Both the position numbers and the translations under genes were made by a program. Of a DNA stretch of 64,000 bases, positions 1 through 8,715 are shown in pieces. The notes beneath the pieces were generated by a model. That model was not told where the DNA came from, searched no databases, and saw only the letters and a program-made list of their open reading frames with translations. Every line of letters starts with the position of its first letter. The first letter of the stretch is position 1. Where the stretch lies: contig CAZTFF010000020.1 of NCBI GenBank assembly GCA_964612485.1, forward strand, positions 1 to 64,000. Reading direction: 5' to 3'. This stretch comes from JAFGNV01 sp964612485. GTDB lineage: Bacteria > Chloroflexota > Anaerolineae > 4572-78 > J111.

Positions 1-4
1 ATAA

Positions 5-85
5 GAGTTATAACAAAATAACCCCATTTGCGCTTCAAAACCACCCACTTTAGTATGGGCAGAGTTACCAAAATTATGTTACACT
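5..85 (+). promoter_or_regulatory. Island promoter copy 1 (FKBP operon)
   Basis: Upstream inverted repeat at 5-24 (GAGTTAT, 6 bp, ATAACCC), 22-bp element at 40-61 (ACCACCC...TAGTATGGGCA) and -10 TACACT at 80-85. The layout matches 12 other copies in the window. A start near 92 would give a leader of about 155 nt, which contains a strong hairpin (122-162). The palindromic module seen further upstream in other copies would lie outside the window. Confidence 0.8.
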
Positions 86-121
86 AAGGAATAGAAATCA
101 AACAAATTTCGTATTGAAAAT

Positions 122-162
122 TGGAGATGGGGGAGGTTTTAGCCTGAAATCTCTCATCTCCA
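122..162 (+). other. 5'-leader hairpin before FKBP gene
   Basis: TGGAGATG pairs with CATCTCCA (8 bp), with extra GAG/CTC pairing inside. It lies in the presumed untranslated leader between promoter copy 1 and the FKBP gene. A second weaker pair, GGGATG/CATCCC, follows near 187-212. Function unknown; it may affect mRNA stability or translation. Confidence 0.45.
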
Positions 163-248
163 TTCGCTAATATCCCGACGAATTGGGGATGTTAATTAAT
201 TCTCATCCCTAAGTTCGATAGGGGGAAATTTTTCTAAGGAGGAGAATA

Positions 249-671
249 ATGCCCCAAGCAAAAGAAGGCGATCTGGTTAAGGTGCATTATACCGGCAGAT
301 TAGAGGACGGCAGCGTTTTTACCACCTCGCCGCGGCAAAAACCGTTAGAGTTCCAATTGGGTGAAGGCCAGGTTATTCCCGGATTTGAACACGCCGTACT
401 GGATATGGCGCCAGGCGATACCAAAACCGCCACCATCCCGGCCAGCCAGGGATACGGCCAGCGGAACCTGGGCAAAGTTTTTAGAGTAGAGCGTGATAAA
501 TTCCCCCCCAACGTGAAAGTGGGCGAACAATACCAATTTAGACAAGACGAATTAGAACCAAGCGTGGTTACCGTTACCGATGTATCAGACGACACCGTAA
601 CCGTAGACGGTAATCATCCCCTGGCCGGGCGGGACCTGACCTTTGATATTGAATTGGTTGAAGTGGCCTGA
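249..671 (+). CDS. FKBP-type peptidyl-prolyl isomerase (SlyD-like)
   Basis: Protein of 140 aa. The N-terminus reads GDLVKVHYTGRLEDGSVF, followed by GEGQVIPGFEHAVLDMAPGDTK, which is the FKBP core. The middle (about residues 65-125) replaces the usual flap with an insert-in-flap segment, as in SlyD-type chaperone/isomerases. There is no His-rich metal-binding tail and no signal peptide, so a cytoplasmic folding factor is likely. The ATG at 249 follows a strong AAGGAGGAG. It is the first gene of a unit with the PAP2 gene and lies behind promoter copy 1. Confidence 0.9.
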   Translation: MPQAKEGDLVKVHYTGRLEDGSVFTTSPRQKPLEFQLGEGQVIPGFEHAVLDMAPGDTKTATIPASQGYGQRNLGKVFRVERDKFPPNVKVGEQYQFRQDELEPSVVTVTDVSDDTVTVDGNHPLAGRDLTFDIELVEVA

Positions 672-761
672 GAATCAGGCAGGCTTACGTTTCAACGACT
701 TTGGATATTCCAATCCTGACACATCTTTACCACCAAAATTGGATTGACCTTTGGAGAAATC

Positions 762-1772
762 ATGCCCAAATCCACACCGCCACAAAAACCTCGTAAAGAC
801 ATAAAAAAAGAAGCCGAACCGGTGGAAGAGCATTTAGAAGAAGCCCTGGAAGATATTGATGAACCGGAAAAAGCAGCGGCGGTTGCCGGCAAACTCATGG
901 ATGAGGCCGCGGAAAAACCGGCGGTTGAAGTTGCCGAGGAAGAATTACCGCCTCTGGATAAAGACACCCCTCAGGAGCAGGCCCAAAAAGCGGCCAAAAC
1001 CCTCAAGCAGGCCACTGAAGCCGCACCCTCAGATATTGATGAAGCCGCCGCGGCCCTCCGAACGGCGGCTGAAGAAGCCGCGGTCCTGGAAGGCCCGGCC
1101 TATGAAGCCGTGGCCGAAGAAATACAGGCCGCAACCGGCCCGGAATTTCAAGACCAGCCGGAAAAACTAAAAAAACCACGCAGCTACCTGCGCGATGCCA
1201 TTGTTTACCACCCCGGCGTAAGCTGGCTGGATAAATATGATGCCGAACTATTTATTCTCATCAACAACAACATACCCCGCACGCCGGCCACTACCACCTT
1301 TTTCCAGCAGCTTTCTTTCTGGTTCAACGGAGGGATGGCCTGGCTGCTGGGCATTGCCCTGGCCTGGCTCTTTAGCAGAGAAAAGGCCACGCGGACCCTC
1401 AAATGGGTCGCGGTGCCAATGTGGGTGGCCGGGATGATTGTGGAAGGACCGATCAAGCTGTTTTTTCGGCGCCGGCGGCCCTTTATCGACCTGGTACGCA
1501 CGATTGTGGTGGGCAAAAAACCCGGCAACTGGTCTTTCCCTTCCGGCCATTCGGCCACCGCCTTTGCCGGGGCCTGGATGTTGAGCCGATTCCTGCCGCG
1601 CTGGCGCTGGCTTTGGTATCCCATTGCCGGGCTGGTAGCTTTTTCGCGGATATTTGTAGGCGCTCATTATCCGGGCGATGTGCTTTCCGGCTCGCTGGTG
1701 GGGATGTTCCTGGCCGAATTGACCCGCCGGGTGATGGCCAGAATAACCGGTCAGCATGACCAGATCAAATAG
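762..1772 (+). CDS. PAP2-family phosphatase with acidic N-terminal extension
   Basis: Protein of 336 aa. The first ~130 residues are Glu/Ala/Pro/Lys-rich, low in complexity and probably disordered. The C-terminal ~200 residues form a multi-span PAP2 domain with the three family signatures: K-x6-RP (KLFFRRRRP), PSGH (SFPSGHSATAFA) and SR-x5-H-x3-D (SRIFVGAHYPGD). PAP2 enzymes dephosphorylate lipid phosphates or undecaprenyl pyrophosphate at the membrane; the substrate here is unknown. ATG 762 has GGAG 5 nt upstream and is preferred over the upstream in-frame TTG at 744. The acidic extension is unusual for the family. Confidence 0.88.
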   Translation: MPKSTPPQKPRKDIKKEAEPVEEHLEEALEDIDEPEKAAAVAGKLMDEAAEKPAVEVAEEELPPLDKDTPQEQAQKAAKTLKQATEAAPSDIDEAAAALRTAAEEAAVLEGPAYEAVAEEIQAATGPEFQDQPEKLKKPRSYLRDAIVYHPGVSWLDKYDAELFILINNNIPRTPATTTFFQQLSFWFNGGMAWLLGIALAWLFSREKATRTLKWVAVPMWVAGMIVEGPIKLFFRRRRPFIDLVRTIVVGKKPGNWSFPSGHSATAFAGAWMLSRFLPRWRWLWYPIAGLVAFSRIFVGAHYPGDVLSGSLVGMFLAELTRRVMARITGQHDQIK

Positions 1773-1783
1773 AAAAAACAAGT

Positions 1784-1878
1784 CTCAGTAGATCCAAATT
1801 TGCTGTAGAAAGGGCATCCCCATGCCCGTCCGTAGAGGCATAGGGATGCCTCTGCTACCAAAAATTGGATCCACTGAG
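1784..1878. repeat. Palindromic MITE-like element
   Basis: About 95 bp. The ends pair: CTCAGTAGATCCAAATTT on the left against AAAATTGGATCCACTGAG on the right, 16 of 18 matching as an inverted repeat. Inside are GGGCATCCC/GGGATGCC and GTAGA/CTGCTAC complementary segments. It lies just before the GH4 ribosome-binding site. No transposase is encoded. Confidence 0.6.
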
Positions 1879-1909
1879 GCTTGCAGTAATCAGACAGAAG
1901 GAGTTAGGC

Positions 1910-3301
1910 ATGATTCCTACAAAAATTGTGGTCATTGGCGCGGGAAGCGCCATTTTTGGTTTAAACACCGTGGCGGCCCTGCTGCGCAGCGAGCAGCTGC
2001 GGGGCAGCACCCTGGCGCTGGTTGATCGGAATGCCGAAACGCTGGATTTGATGCACCGCCTGGCCGAGCGGCTGAACCGGGAATGGGACGCAACCATGAA
2101 AATCACCACCCACACCCATCACCAGGAGGCTCTGGAAGATGCGGAGTTCGTGGTCAGCGCCATCGAAGCGCCGCCCCGGGAAAAATTGTGGCGTTCAGAT
2201 TTTGAACTGCCCCTCAAATACGGCGTCCGGCAGCCTTACGCCGAAAACGGCGGGCCGGGCGGCTTTGCCCACGCCGCCCGCAACATTGGGCCGGTGATGG
2301 ATATTGCCCACGCCATGGAAGACGCCTGCCCCCAGGCCTGGTTCATCAATTTCACCAACCCTATGATCCGCATTTGTGATGCGATTGCCCGCTACAGCCG
2401 CATCAAAGTGGTGGGGCTGTGCCATCAAATCCACGCCGGCTACGGCATGGTGGGCGTGGCCCTGGCCCCGGATTTGGGCTTTGAAATTCCCCAAGGGAAA
2501 TTGAGCACCCACGCCGATCCGGCGCTGTGGGAACGCCTCAAGCAGGTGTCGCATCAGGCCCTCAAACGGCTCGATATCAAAGCCGCCGGCCTCAATCATT
2601 TTAGCTGGATGCTGGATGCGCGCGACAAAAAAACCGGGGAGGATCTATACCCCCGCTTTGCCGAACGATGGCGTACCCTGCCGCCAACTTTTGAACCCCT
2701 GACCCGCCGGGTTTACGAAACCTTTGGCCTGTTCCCAATGCCGGGCGATGAGCATATGTGTGAATACCTGCCCTGGGTGAGTGACCCGGTGACCCAACCC
2801 TGGGAAACGTTTGATTTGAGCCTGTACGATTGGGAATTGTGGGATCAACTGCGGGGCCAGGGCTACGAGAAAATCACCCAAATGACCCAAGGCGAACGCG
2901 ACATCGAACATCTGCGCCAGGCCGACAGCGAGGGCGCGCTGGAAATGATAGAAAATATTGCCGGCGCCGGCACGCATTACCATTTGGCCGTCAATTTGCC
3001 CAACAACGGCTATATCACCAATTTGCCGGACAAGGCCATTGTCGAAGTGCCGGGCGTGGTCAGTGGGGCCGGCATTCAGGGGGTGAGCGTGGGCCGTTTG
3101 CCCGAACCCATTGCCGAATTGTGCCGCCGCGAAACAGCCGTGGCCCGCTTATGCGTAGATGCCGCCATCCACGGCGACCGGCAGGCCGCGCTCCAATGCC
3201 TGCTGCTGGACCCGGTGATTACCGACCTGAATGTGGCCCAACAGATTCTGGATGATTATCTGGAAGTGTACAAAACGTACCTGCCCCAATTTTGGAATTA
3301 G
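1910..3301 (+). CDS. Glycoside hydrolase family 4 (alpha-galactosidase/alpha-glucosidase type)
   Basis: Protein of 463 aa. The Rossmann start KIVVIGAGSAIFG binds NAD. NFTNPM and GLCHQIHAGYG follow; the Cys of the latter and a downstream His (LNHFSW) are the usual divalent-metal ligands of GH4. GH4 enzymes cleave glycosides by an NAD- and Mn-dependent oxidation-elimination route in the cytoplasm. ATG 1910 has AAGGAG 6 nt upstream; the longer in-frame TTG start (1865) would lie inside the palindromic element. It converges on a sugar ABC operon, so it probably hydrolyses the imported sugar. No island promoter was seen here. The exact substrate cannot be read from the sequence. Confidence 0.87.
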   Translation: MIPTKIVVIGAGSAIFGLNTVAALLRSEQLRGSTLALVDRNAETLDLMHRLAERLNREWDATMKITTHTHHQEALEDAEFVVSAIEAPPREKLWRSDFELPLKYGVRQPYAENGGPGGFAHAARNIGPVMDIAHAMEDACPQAWFINFTNPMIRICDAIARYSRIKVVGLCHQIHAGYGMVGVALAPDLGFEIPQGKLSTHADPALWERLKQVSHQALKRLDIKAAGLNHFSWMLDARDKKTGEDLYPRFAERWRTLPPTFEPLTRRVYETFGLFPMPGDEHMCEYLPWVSDPVTQPWETFDLSLYDWELWDQLRGQGYEKITQMTQGERDIEHLRQADSEGALEMIENIAGAGTHYHLAVNLPNNGYITNLPDKAIVEVPGVVSGAGIQGVSVGRLPEPIAELCRRETAVARLCVDAAIHGDRQAALQCLLLDPVITDLNVAQQILDDYLEVYKTYLPQFWN

Positions 3302-3319
3302 GCCAGAGGGTGTAATTTT

Positions 3320-3352
3320 GTAGGGGCAGGCCATTGATTGGTCTGCCCCTAC
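3320..3352. terminator. Bidirectional hairpin between convergent genes
   Basis: GTAGGGGCAG pairs with CTGCCCCTAC, with further GCCA/TGGT pairing around a short loop. It sits between the ends of the GH4 and MalG-like genes. There is no long U tract, so it may also be a dispersed repeat. Confidence 0.5.
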
Positions 3353-3362
3353 GGTTGTTGTT

Positions 3363-4247
3363 CTAGCCGCCACCCTTTACGCCGGCAGTAGCCACACTTT
3401 GCACGAACCATTTCTGGAACAACAGGAAGATGATCAGCACAGGCACGGTCATCATGGCGGCAAAGGCCATAATATCGCCCCACATTTTGGGGTCCTGGCT
3501 GAAGAATTGCTGCATCGCCAGCGGCAGCGGGCGATATTGCTCGGTGCGGGTGACCATGAGGGGCCACAAAAAGTTTCCCCACCGGAGGATAAATTGCAAA
3601 ATCGCCACCGTGGCAAATACCGGTTTAGAAAGCGGCACCACAATCTGGGTAAAAATCCTGAAATATCCCGCGCCGTCAACCAGCGCCGCCTCTTCCAGGT
3701 CTTTGGGAAGATTGATAAAAAACTGGTAGAAGAGGAAAATAGAGAGAGCGTGCGCCATAAAGGGGATGATCTGCACGTGGTAACTGTTGAGCCAGCCAAA
3801 ACGGTTGACCACCAACAGCAGCGGCACGGCAATGGCCTCAAATGGAATAATGATAAGCGCAATAATGATGCTGACCAGAAAGCCGCGCCCGCGAAACCGC
3901 AGCCGGGCCAGGGCATAGGCGATCAAACTATTAACAATAAGACCGCCAATAATTATGCCGGCGATGATCAATGTTGAGTTCAGTAAAAACAATCCAAACG
4001 GCATCTGGTCAAAAACATCAACATAATTGCCCAGGCCCACATCTCCGCGAGGCACAAAGGCGTAAATGGTAGCCATATCTCTCACAACCTGGTTTTCGCT
4101 GCTTTTGAAGGAAGAAACCAACATAAAAACCGTGGGAAAAAGAAAGAAGAGGCCCAAAAGAATTAATACCAGATAATCGACAGCCATCTTGCTGTATTTT
4201 CTCAATCTGTAACCTGTTTCATGAACAGTTTTTGTTCCTGTTGTCAT
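3363..4247 (-). CDS. Sugar ABC transporter permease, MalG-like
   Basis: Protein of 294 aa with about six membrane spans. The cytoplasmic EAA loop reads EEAALVDGAGYFRIFTQIVVPLSKP, which docks the ATPase. It is the third gene of a binding protein, MalF-like, MalG-like operon; its ATG abuts the stop of the MalF-like gene. No ATPase gene lies nearby, so the complex probably uses a shared MsmX/UgpC-type ATPase encoded elsewhere. The adjacent GH4 enzyme suggests an alpha-glycoside substrate (inference). Confidence 0.92.
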   Translation of the reverse strand: MTTGTKTVHETGYRLRKYSKMAVDYLVLILLGLFFLFPTVFMLVSSFKSSENQVVRDMATIYAFVPRGDVGLGNYVDVFDQMPFGLFLLNSTLIIAGIIIGGLIVNSLIAYALARLRFRGRGFLVSIIIALIIIPFEAIAVPLLLVVNRFGWLNSYHVQIIPFMAHALSIFLFYQFFINLPKDLEEAALVDGAGYFRIFTQIVVPLSKPVFATVAILQFILRWGNFLWPLMVTRTEQYRPLPLAMQQFFSQDPKMWGDIMAFAAMMTVPVLIIFLLFQKWFVQSVATAGVKGGG

Positions 4248-5216
4248 TTATTCTACCTGCCTTTCTTCACGCAAGAACACGCGCTGAATCATCGATACGC
4301 CCAGCACAACCAGGAAGAAAATCACGGTAATGGCCGATGCATAGCCAATTTTACCCTGCTGAAATCCCTGGTTAACGGCATACACCATCATGGTCATGGT
4401 ACTGCCCACGGGGTGTCCGGTGGGTCCCTGCATCACCCACACCTGCGTAAATAAGCGGAACGACAAAATCGTGGTGGTGACCACCACAAAGATGGTGGTG
4501 TTGCGCAATTGCGGGAAGGTGATATAAGCAAATTTCTGTAATTCGTTGGCACCATCAATATCAGCGGCCTCATAGAGATGGCCGGGAATTTCTTGCAGCC
4601 CGGCCAGGTAAACAACCATCTGGAAGCCAACCCCCTGCCACACCGACAACACCATAATGGCCGGGAAGGCCAGATTGGGATTGTTCAGCCAATCATACGG
4701 CCCCAGCGTGCCAAATGAAATAAAACTGATGAACTCATTCACCAGCCCCGCACCGGGATTGTATAAAAAGGTCCAGATCACGGAAACCACCACCATAGTG
4801 ATAACCGACGGGCTAAAGTAGATGGTGCGAAAGACATTGATCCCCTTGAGTTTCTGATCGATCAGCAAGGCCAGCAGCAAAGCTAACGCGCTTTGCACCG
4901 GCACAACGATCAAAGCAAACAAAAAATTGTTAAAAATCGCCGTATAAAATGTGCTGTCGTCAAACATTCGCACAAAGTTGCGCAGCCCTACAAACCGGGT
5001 GGCCAGATTAGGGTTAGGCACCAGGCGTTGATCGGTAAACGACAGGCCAAAGGCCATCAAAAAAGGAACCAACAAAAAAACTACCAGCAAAATAAGGGCC
5101 GGCGTGGAGAAAAGCCATGCGGTCAGCACTTCTTTGCGCTGTTGAGAACCAACGCCGCTTGCAATTTCTTCTAATTCGTCCTTGGCGGCATCCGTTGCTG
5201 ACGTTGTTGTTGTCAT
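4248..5216 (-). CDS. Sugar ABC transporter permease, MalF-like
   Basis: Protein of 322 aa. A hydrophilic N-terminal ~35 residues precede about six membrane helices. The EAA loop reads YEAADIDGANELQKFAYITFPQLRNT. It pairs with the MalG-like permease immediately downstream and with the lipoprotein binding protein upstream. The 94-bp gap before it holds a strong hairpin. ATG 5216 follows a GGAG-type site. Confidence 0.92.
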   Translation of the reverse strand: MTTTTSATDAAKDELEEIASGVGSQQRKEVLTAWLFSTPALILLVVFLLVPFLMAFGLSFTDQRLVPNPNLATRFVGLRNFVRMFDDSTFYTAIFNNFLFALIVVPVQSALALLLALLIDQKLKGINVFRTIYFSPSVITMVVVSVIWTFLYNPGAGLVNEFISFISFGTLGPYDWLNNPNLAFPAIMVLSVWQGVGFQMVVYLAGLQEIPGHLYEAADIDGANELQKFAYITFPQLRNTTIFVVVTTTILSFRLFTQVWVMQGPTGHPVGSTMTMMVYAVNQGFQQGKIGYASAITVIFFLVVLGVSMIQRVFLREERQVE

Positions 5217-5253
5217 CGTTACTCCTTTGTAGCTTATCGCGGCTCACTGTTCA

Positions 5254-5293
5254 ATAGGGCCGGAGACGCTTGGGCAGCCATCTCCGGCCCTAT
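5254..5293 (-). other. Intercistronic hairpin, binding protein to permease
   Basis: ATAGGGCCGGAGA (5254-5266) is perfectly complementary to TCTCCGGCCCTAT (5281-5293), a 13-bp stem with a 14-nt loop and no U tract. In comparable operons such stems stabilise the upstream message, so that binding protein is made in excess over permease; I infer the same here. Confidence 0.6.
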
Positions 5294-5310
5294 CACTTTA
5301 CCTTACAATT

Positions 5311-6690
5311 TTATAGTTCAGGTGCCGGATAGCCCTGGTTATCTTCAATATCTTGATCAATTTGCTGCGCGGCCTGATCTAACTGCTCCTGCACATCGGC
5401 CCCGGTCACAATGTTCTGCACCGCGGCGGCAAAGGCATTGGTCAGCACCGGATAGCCTGCGAATTTTGGCCGGGGAACCGCTACATCACTTTGCAACTGT
5501 TCCACGAACAGGTTCAACGGCCCGTCAGGCCCGTACAGTTCAGATTCCTCGATGGCACTCTGGCGTGCCGGAACCGCGCCGTTGGCGTTGGTCATCCGCA
5601 GGATCTCATCTTTGGAAACGATGAAGTCGATGAATGTCCAGGCGGCATCCGGGTTCTCGCAGTTGGAGGTAATGCCCCAGTTCCACGACCCCATACCGGT
5701 TTTGGGACCTTCGCCAAGGTCAGGCATCGGAATCAATATCACGTTGTCGCCCATATTTTCACTATGGGGACCCCACATCCAGTGCCCCACCCAAGACAGG
5801 GCGGCCACGTTGTTGATGTAAAAGTCGTCATCACCGGCCGGTTCCGCGGTGGTGTAGCCTTCTTCAAACAACATCTGGAAGAATTCCATCGCTTCGACCG
5901 ACTCAGGACTGTTCATCACGCCGGTTGCCTGATCATAATTAGACCGATCAATCAGCCCGCCACCGTGAGACCAGAGAATAGGCGCAAAGCCATAGGTGTA
6001 CCATTCACCCTGGCCATAGTTCATCTTGAAGTCGATGGCATACTCTACCTGATCCAAAGCCTGCAAACTCTCCAGGGCGCTCAAGAATTCTTCTTTGTCC
6101 CAGGCATCATCAATGCCTTCCGGAATGCGCACGCCGGCTTCTTCAAGATAGGCTTTGTTGGCCCAAATAGCCAGGCCGGAATCAAACTGGCCCAGGCTAT
6201 AGAGGTTGCCGGCATAGGTTCCCTGGTCGATGATGGTGGGCAGGAAATCGTTTTTCATTTCCTCCGACACATACTCATCAATCGGGATCAGATACTCTGA
6301 CCAGGCGTAGTTATAAAGATTCGGCCCGTCAAAGTCCAGGGCGCAAGGTAAATCGCCGGCCAGGGCCGCCGCATTAACCTGATCGTTATAACTGCCTTCG
6401 GGCAACTGCACCGCCTCTACCTGAACATCGGTATGGGTGCTGTTGAATTCATCAATCGTGGCTTCCAGCGCGTCTCGTTCCTCACCTTTACCGGAGTGGA
6501 ACCAAATTTGGATGGTAACCGGTTCGGCCATCGTCTCTTCTTCAGCCGGCGCCTCGGTAGCCATCGCTTCTTCTTCTACAGCAGGCTGTTCCTCGGGAGC
6601 CGGTGTTGCTTGATCACCGCCACACGCCCCCACAACCAGGGCCAGCGCCAAAAGCAGGACCATGCTTAACCAAAAATTTCTTTTCATCAT
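5311..6690 (-). CDS. Extracellular sugar-binding lipoprotein of ABC transporter
   Basis: Protein of 459 aa. A lipoprotein signal with lipobox VGAC (Cys near residue 23) precedes a Glu/Ala/Pro-rich tether of about 35 residues. A family-1 solute-binding fold follows (VTIQIWFHSGKGEERDALEATIDEFNSTHTDVQVEAV). It would be anchored on the outer face of the membrane and deliver sugar to the two permeases downstream. It is the first annotated gene behind island promoter copy 2, with a leader of about 160 nt that contains a short ORF (6706-6786). Two ATGs are adjacent; the first is used here. Confidence 0.9.
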   Translation of the reverse strand: MMKRNFWLSMVLLLALALVVGACGGDQATPAPEEQPAVEEEAMATEAPAEEETMAEPVTIQIWFHSGKGEERDALEATIDEFNSTHTDVQVEAVQLPEGSYNDQVNAAALAGDLPCALDFDGPNLYNYAWSEYLIPIDEYVSEEMKNDFLPTIIDQGTYAGNLYSLGQFDSGLAIWANKAYLEEAGVRIPEGIDDAWDKEEFLSALESLQALDQVEYAIDFKMNYGQGEWYTYGFAPILWSHGGGLIDRSNYDQATGVMNSPESVEAMEFFQMLFEEGYTTAEPAGDDDFYINNVAALSWVGHWMWGPHSENMGDNVILIPMPDLGEGPKTGMGSWNWGITSNCENPDAAWTFIDFIVSKDEILRMTNANGAVPARQSAIEESELYGPDGPLNLFVEQLQSDVAVPRPKFAGYPVLTNAFAAAVQNIVTGADVQEQLDQAAQQIDQDIEDNQGYPAPEL

Positions 6691-6705
6691 GATAATTTTT
6701 CCTCT

Positions 6706-6786
6706 CTACTCACTCACTTCGTTATCTGTCTTAAATACTTCATCGTTACCAAAAACTTGTGGCTTTCCATTCTTCGTTGAATGCAT
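6706..6786 (-). CDS. Possible leader peptide upstream of binding-protein gene
   Basis: A 26-codon ORF (MHSTKNGKPQ... ending VSE) starts right at AAGGAGGTG-ATG and ends 15 nt before the lipoprotein start. The Shine-Dalgarno match is the strongest in the neighbourhood, but its spacing to this ATG is only 2-3 nt, shorter than optimal. It may be a translated leader or a ribosome standby site. No homologue is recognised. Confidence 0.3.
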   Translation of the reverse strand: MHSTKNGKPQVFGNDEVFKTDNEVSE

Positions 6787-6855
6787 CACCTCCTTGTTGA
6801 TTAACTAACCACCTTCTTAGATTTTAACAACTTGGAAATCAATCGGCGCAGTTCC

Positions 6856-6979
6856 ATTGTACTGCTTTCTTTGTGGCCCATCCATACTAAACTGGGTGAT
6901 TTTGGACAAAAAATAGAGTTATCTTTTATAGCTCAAATAGTTAAGGTGATAAATTTTATTTGTCACCCACATGGGCGAG
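6856..6979 (-). promoter_or_regulatory. Island promoter copy 2 (sugar ABC operon)
   Basis: Reading on the minus strand: palindrome CGCCCATGTGGGTGA (6963-6977), inverted repeat GAGCTAT-AAAAG-ATAACTC (6916-6934), 22-bp element ATCACCC...TTAGTATGG (6879-6900), then -10 TACAAT (6861-6856) after 16 bp. The 3' end of polX (6981) abuts the module. A start near 6850 is expected. Confidence 0.85.
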
Positions 6980-6980
6980 T

Positions 6981-8699
6981 TCATCGCTCCAATAGTTTTT
7001 TTAATTGAGGCCAACTTCGCGTGTTCAGCACGTCGTCCGGTTCCAGCCAGGCGCGGCGGGCCTGTTTTACGCCAAAGCGGATGTGGGCCAGGGCGTTGGG
7101 GCTGTGGGCGTCGGTGGAGATGACGGCTTTGACGCCCATTTCTTTGGCCATTTTGGCGTGGACATCGTTCAAGTCCAGGCGGTTGGGCTGGGCGTTGATC
7201 TCCACAAAGCAGCCGCGCTCCCGGGCCGCTGCCAGCAGCTGTTCTATATTCACATCAAAGGGCGGGCGCTGCCCCAAACGACGCCCGGTGGGGTGGGCCA
7301 GGATATTGAAGTAAGGGTTGTCCATGGCCCGGATGATACGCTCGGTTTGCTTTTTTCCCGGCAGGTTGAATTGGGAGTGAACCGAGCAGACCACCACATC
7401 CAGGCGGGCCAGCATCTCATCGGCCAAATCGAGCGCGCCGTCTTCCAGAATATCCACCTCGCAGCTTTTGAGCAGGCGGAAGCCGTCAAAATTGTCGTTC
7501 AGGCGGTCGATGGCCTCCAGCTGCTCGGCCAGCCGCTCCGCATCAAGGCCCCCGGCCACCGTAACCCGTTGGGAATGATCGGTGATGGCCAGGTACTCGT
7601 ACCCCCGCTCCTGAGCGGCCCGGGCCATTTCTTCCAGGGTGCCGCTGCCGTCGCTGGCCCGGCTGTGCGATTGCAGGTCGCCCCGCAGGTCGTCCACCTC
7701 GATCAAATCAGGGAGGCTATTATTTCGAGCCGCGTCGATTTCGCCCCGGTCTTCGCGGAGTTCGGGCACAATATAGAGCAGGTCGAAATATTCATACAAA
7801 TCCTCTTCGGAAGTTCCGGCCACCTGTTCCTCGCCGTCAAACAGGCCGTATTCATTCAATTTCAAATCCTGCTCCAGAGCCAGGTTACGGAGGGTCAGGT
7901 TGTGAGCGCGGGAACCGGTCAGGTAAAAAAGGGCGGCCCCGTAGCTTTCCGGCTGCACCACGCGCAAATCTACCTGCAACCCGGAACGCAGCGCCACAGT
8001 AGAGCGGGTTTCTCCCTGCGAAACGATGTTGGACACATCTTCGTAAGCAACAAAATGCTCGATCACCGCCGGCCCGTTCTGGCTGGCCGCCACCATATCC
8101 AGATCGCCCACGGTTTCTTTGCCGCGCCGGTAGCTGCCGGCCACGGCGGCCTGCTCCACCGAATCAGCTTGACGCAGGTATTCCATAAACGGCTCGGTGA
8201 TTTGCTCGGCTTCTTGCAGCAAGATACGTCCCCTGTCCGGCCCTTTCTTTTCAATATCTTCCAGGATTTGATGCTCTGTTTTTTCACCAAAGCCCTCGAT
8301 CTCCCGGATTTTTTCCTGCCGGGCGGCCTGGGCCAGCTCGTCCAGAGTGGTAATGCCCATCACCTCATGCAGCGTGCGGACTCGTTGGGGGCCTAAGCCG
8401 GCCACGCCCAGCAGCTCGATCAAGGCCGGGGGGGTTCGTTCTTTCAATTTTTGCAACTGAGCCAGCTCGCCGGTGTGGGCAATTTCTTCGATTTTCCCGG
8501 CCAGGTCCTCGCCGATGCCGGGCAATTGGGTGAGGTCTTCCCCTTCGTCCAGCATGGTGGTTACACGCCGGGAAAGCGATTTGACCGTCCGGGCGGCATC
8601 GCGATAGGCCCGCACCCGAAAGGGATTGGCTTCTTCGATTTCCAATAGATCGGCGATTTGTTCGAATATTCTGGCAATTTCCGTATTATGAACCGGCAT
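6981..8699 (-). CDS. polX: Bacterial DNA polymerase X with PHP domain
   Basis: Protein of 572 aa, the usual length for bacterial PolX. Helix-hairpin-helix segments at the N-terminus (QLPGIGEDLAGKIEEI; LLGVAGLGPQRVRTL) precede a nucleotidyltransferase core (GSYRRGKETVGDLDM, catalytic Asp pair; third Asp in QVDLRVV) and a C-terminal PHP domain (SHSRASDG, ITDH, CSVHSQF, LAHPTGR, STDAHSP). The family fills gaps in base-excision repair, with 3'-end trimming by PHP. ATG 8699 has AGGAGG 5 nt away; the longer in-frame start runs into the upstream gene. It is transcribed with the TrkA-C protein from promoter copy 3. Confidence 0.93.
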   Translation of the reverse strand: MPVHNTEIARIFEQIADLLEIEEANPFRVRAYRDAARTVKSLSRRVTTMLDEGEDLTQLPGIGEDLAGKIEEIAHTGELAQLQKLKERTPPALIELLGVAGLGPQRVRTLHEVMGITTLDELAQAARQEKIREIEGFGEKTEHQILEDIEKKGPDRGRILLQEAEQITEPFMEYLRQADSVEQAAVAGSYRRGKETVGDLDMVAASQNGPAVIEHFVAYEDVSNIVSQGETRSTVALRSGLQVDLRVVQPESYGAALFYLTGSRAHNLTLRNLALEQDLKLNEYGLFDGEEQVAGTSEEDLYEYFDLLYIVPELREDRGEIDAARNNSLPDLIEVDDLRGDLQSHSRASDGSGTLEEMARAAQERGYEYLAITDHSQRVTVAGGLDAERLAEQLEAIDRLNDNFDGFRLLKSCEVDILEDGALDLADEMLARLDVVVCSVHSQFNLPGKKQTERIIRAMDNPYFNILAHPTGRRLGQRPPFDVNIEQLLAAARERGCFVEINAQPNRLDLNDVHAKMAKEMGVKAVISTDAHSPNALAHIRFGVKQARRAWLEPDDVLNTRSWPQLKKLLER

Positions 8700-8715
8700 G
8701 GCAGCCTCCTTTTTA

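Noticed and set aside
1865..1909. GH4 start at TTG 1865
   Set aside because: It lies inside a palindromic repeat and upstream of a good AAGGAG; ATG 1910 fits the family N-terminus.
5491..6300. Open frame on + opposite the sugar-binding lipoprotein
   Set aside because: Antisense shadow; no start signal and no recognisable protein.
7005..8396. Long open frame on + opposite polX
   Set aside because: It is the antisense shadow of a well-supported polymerase with all domain motifs; the translated sequence shows no family pattern and no ribosome site.
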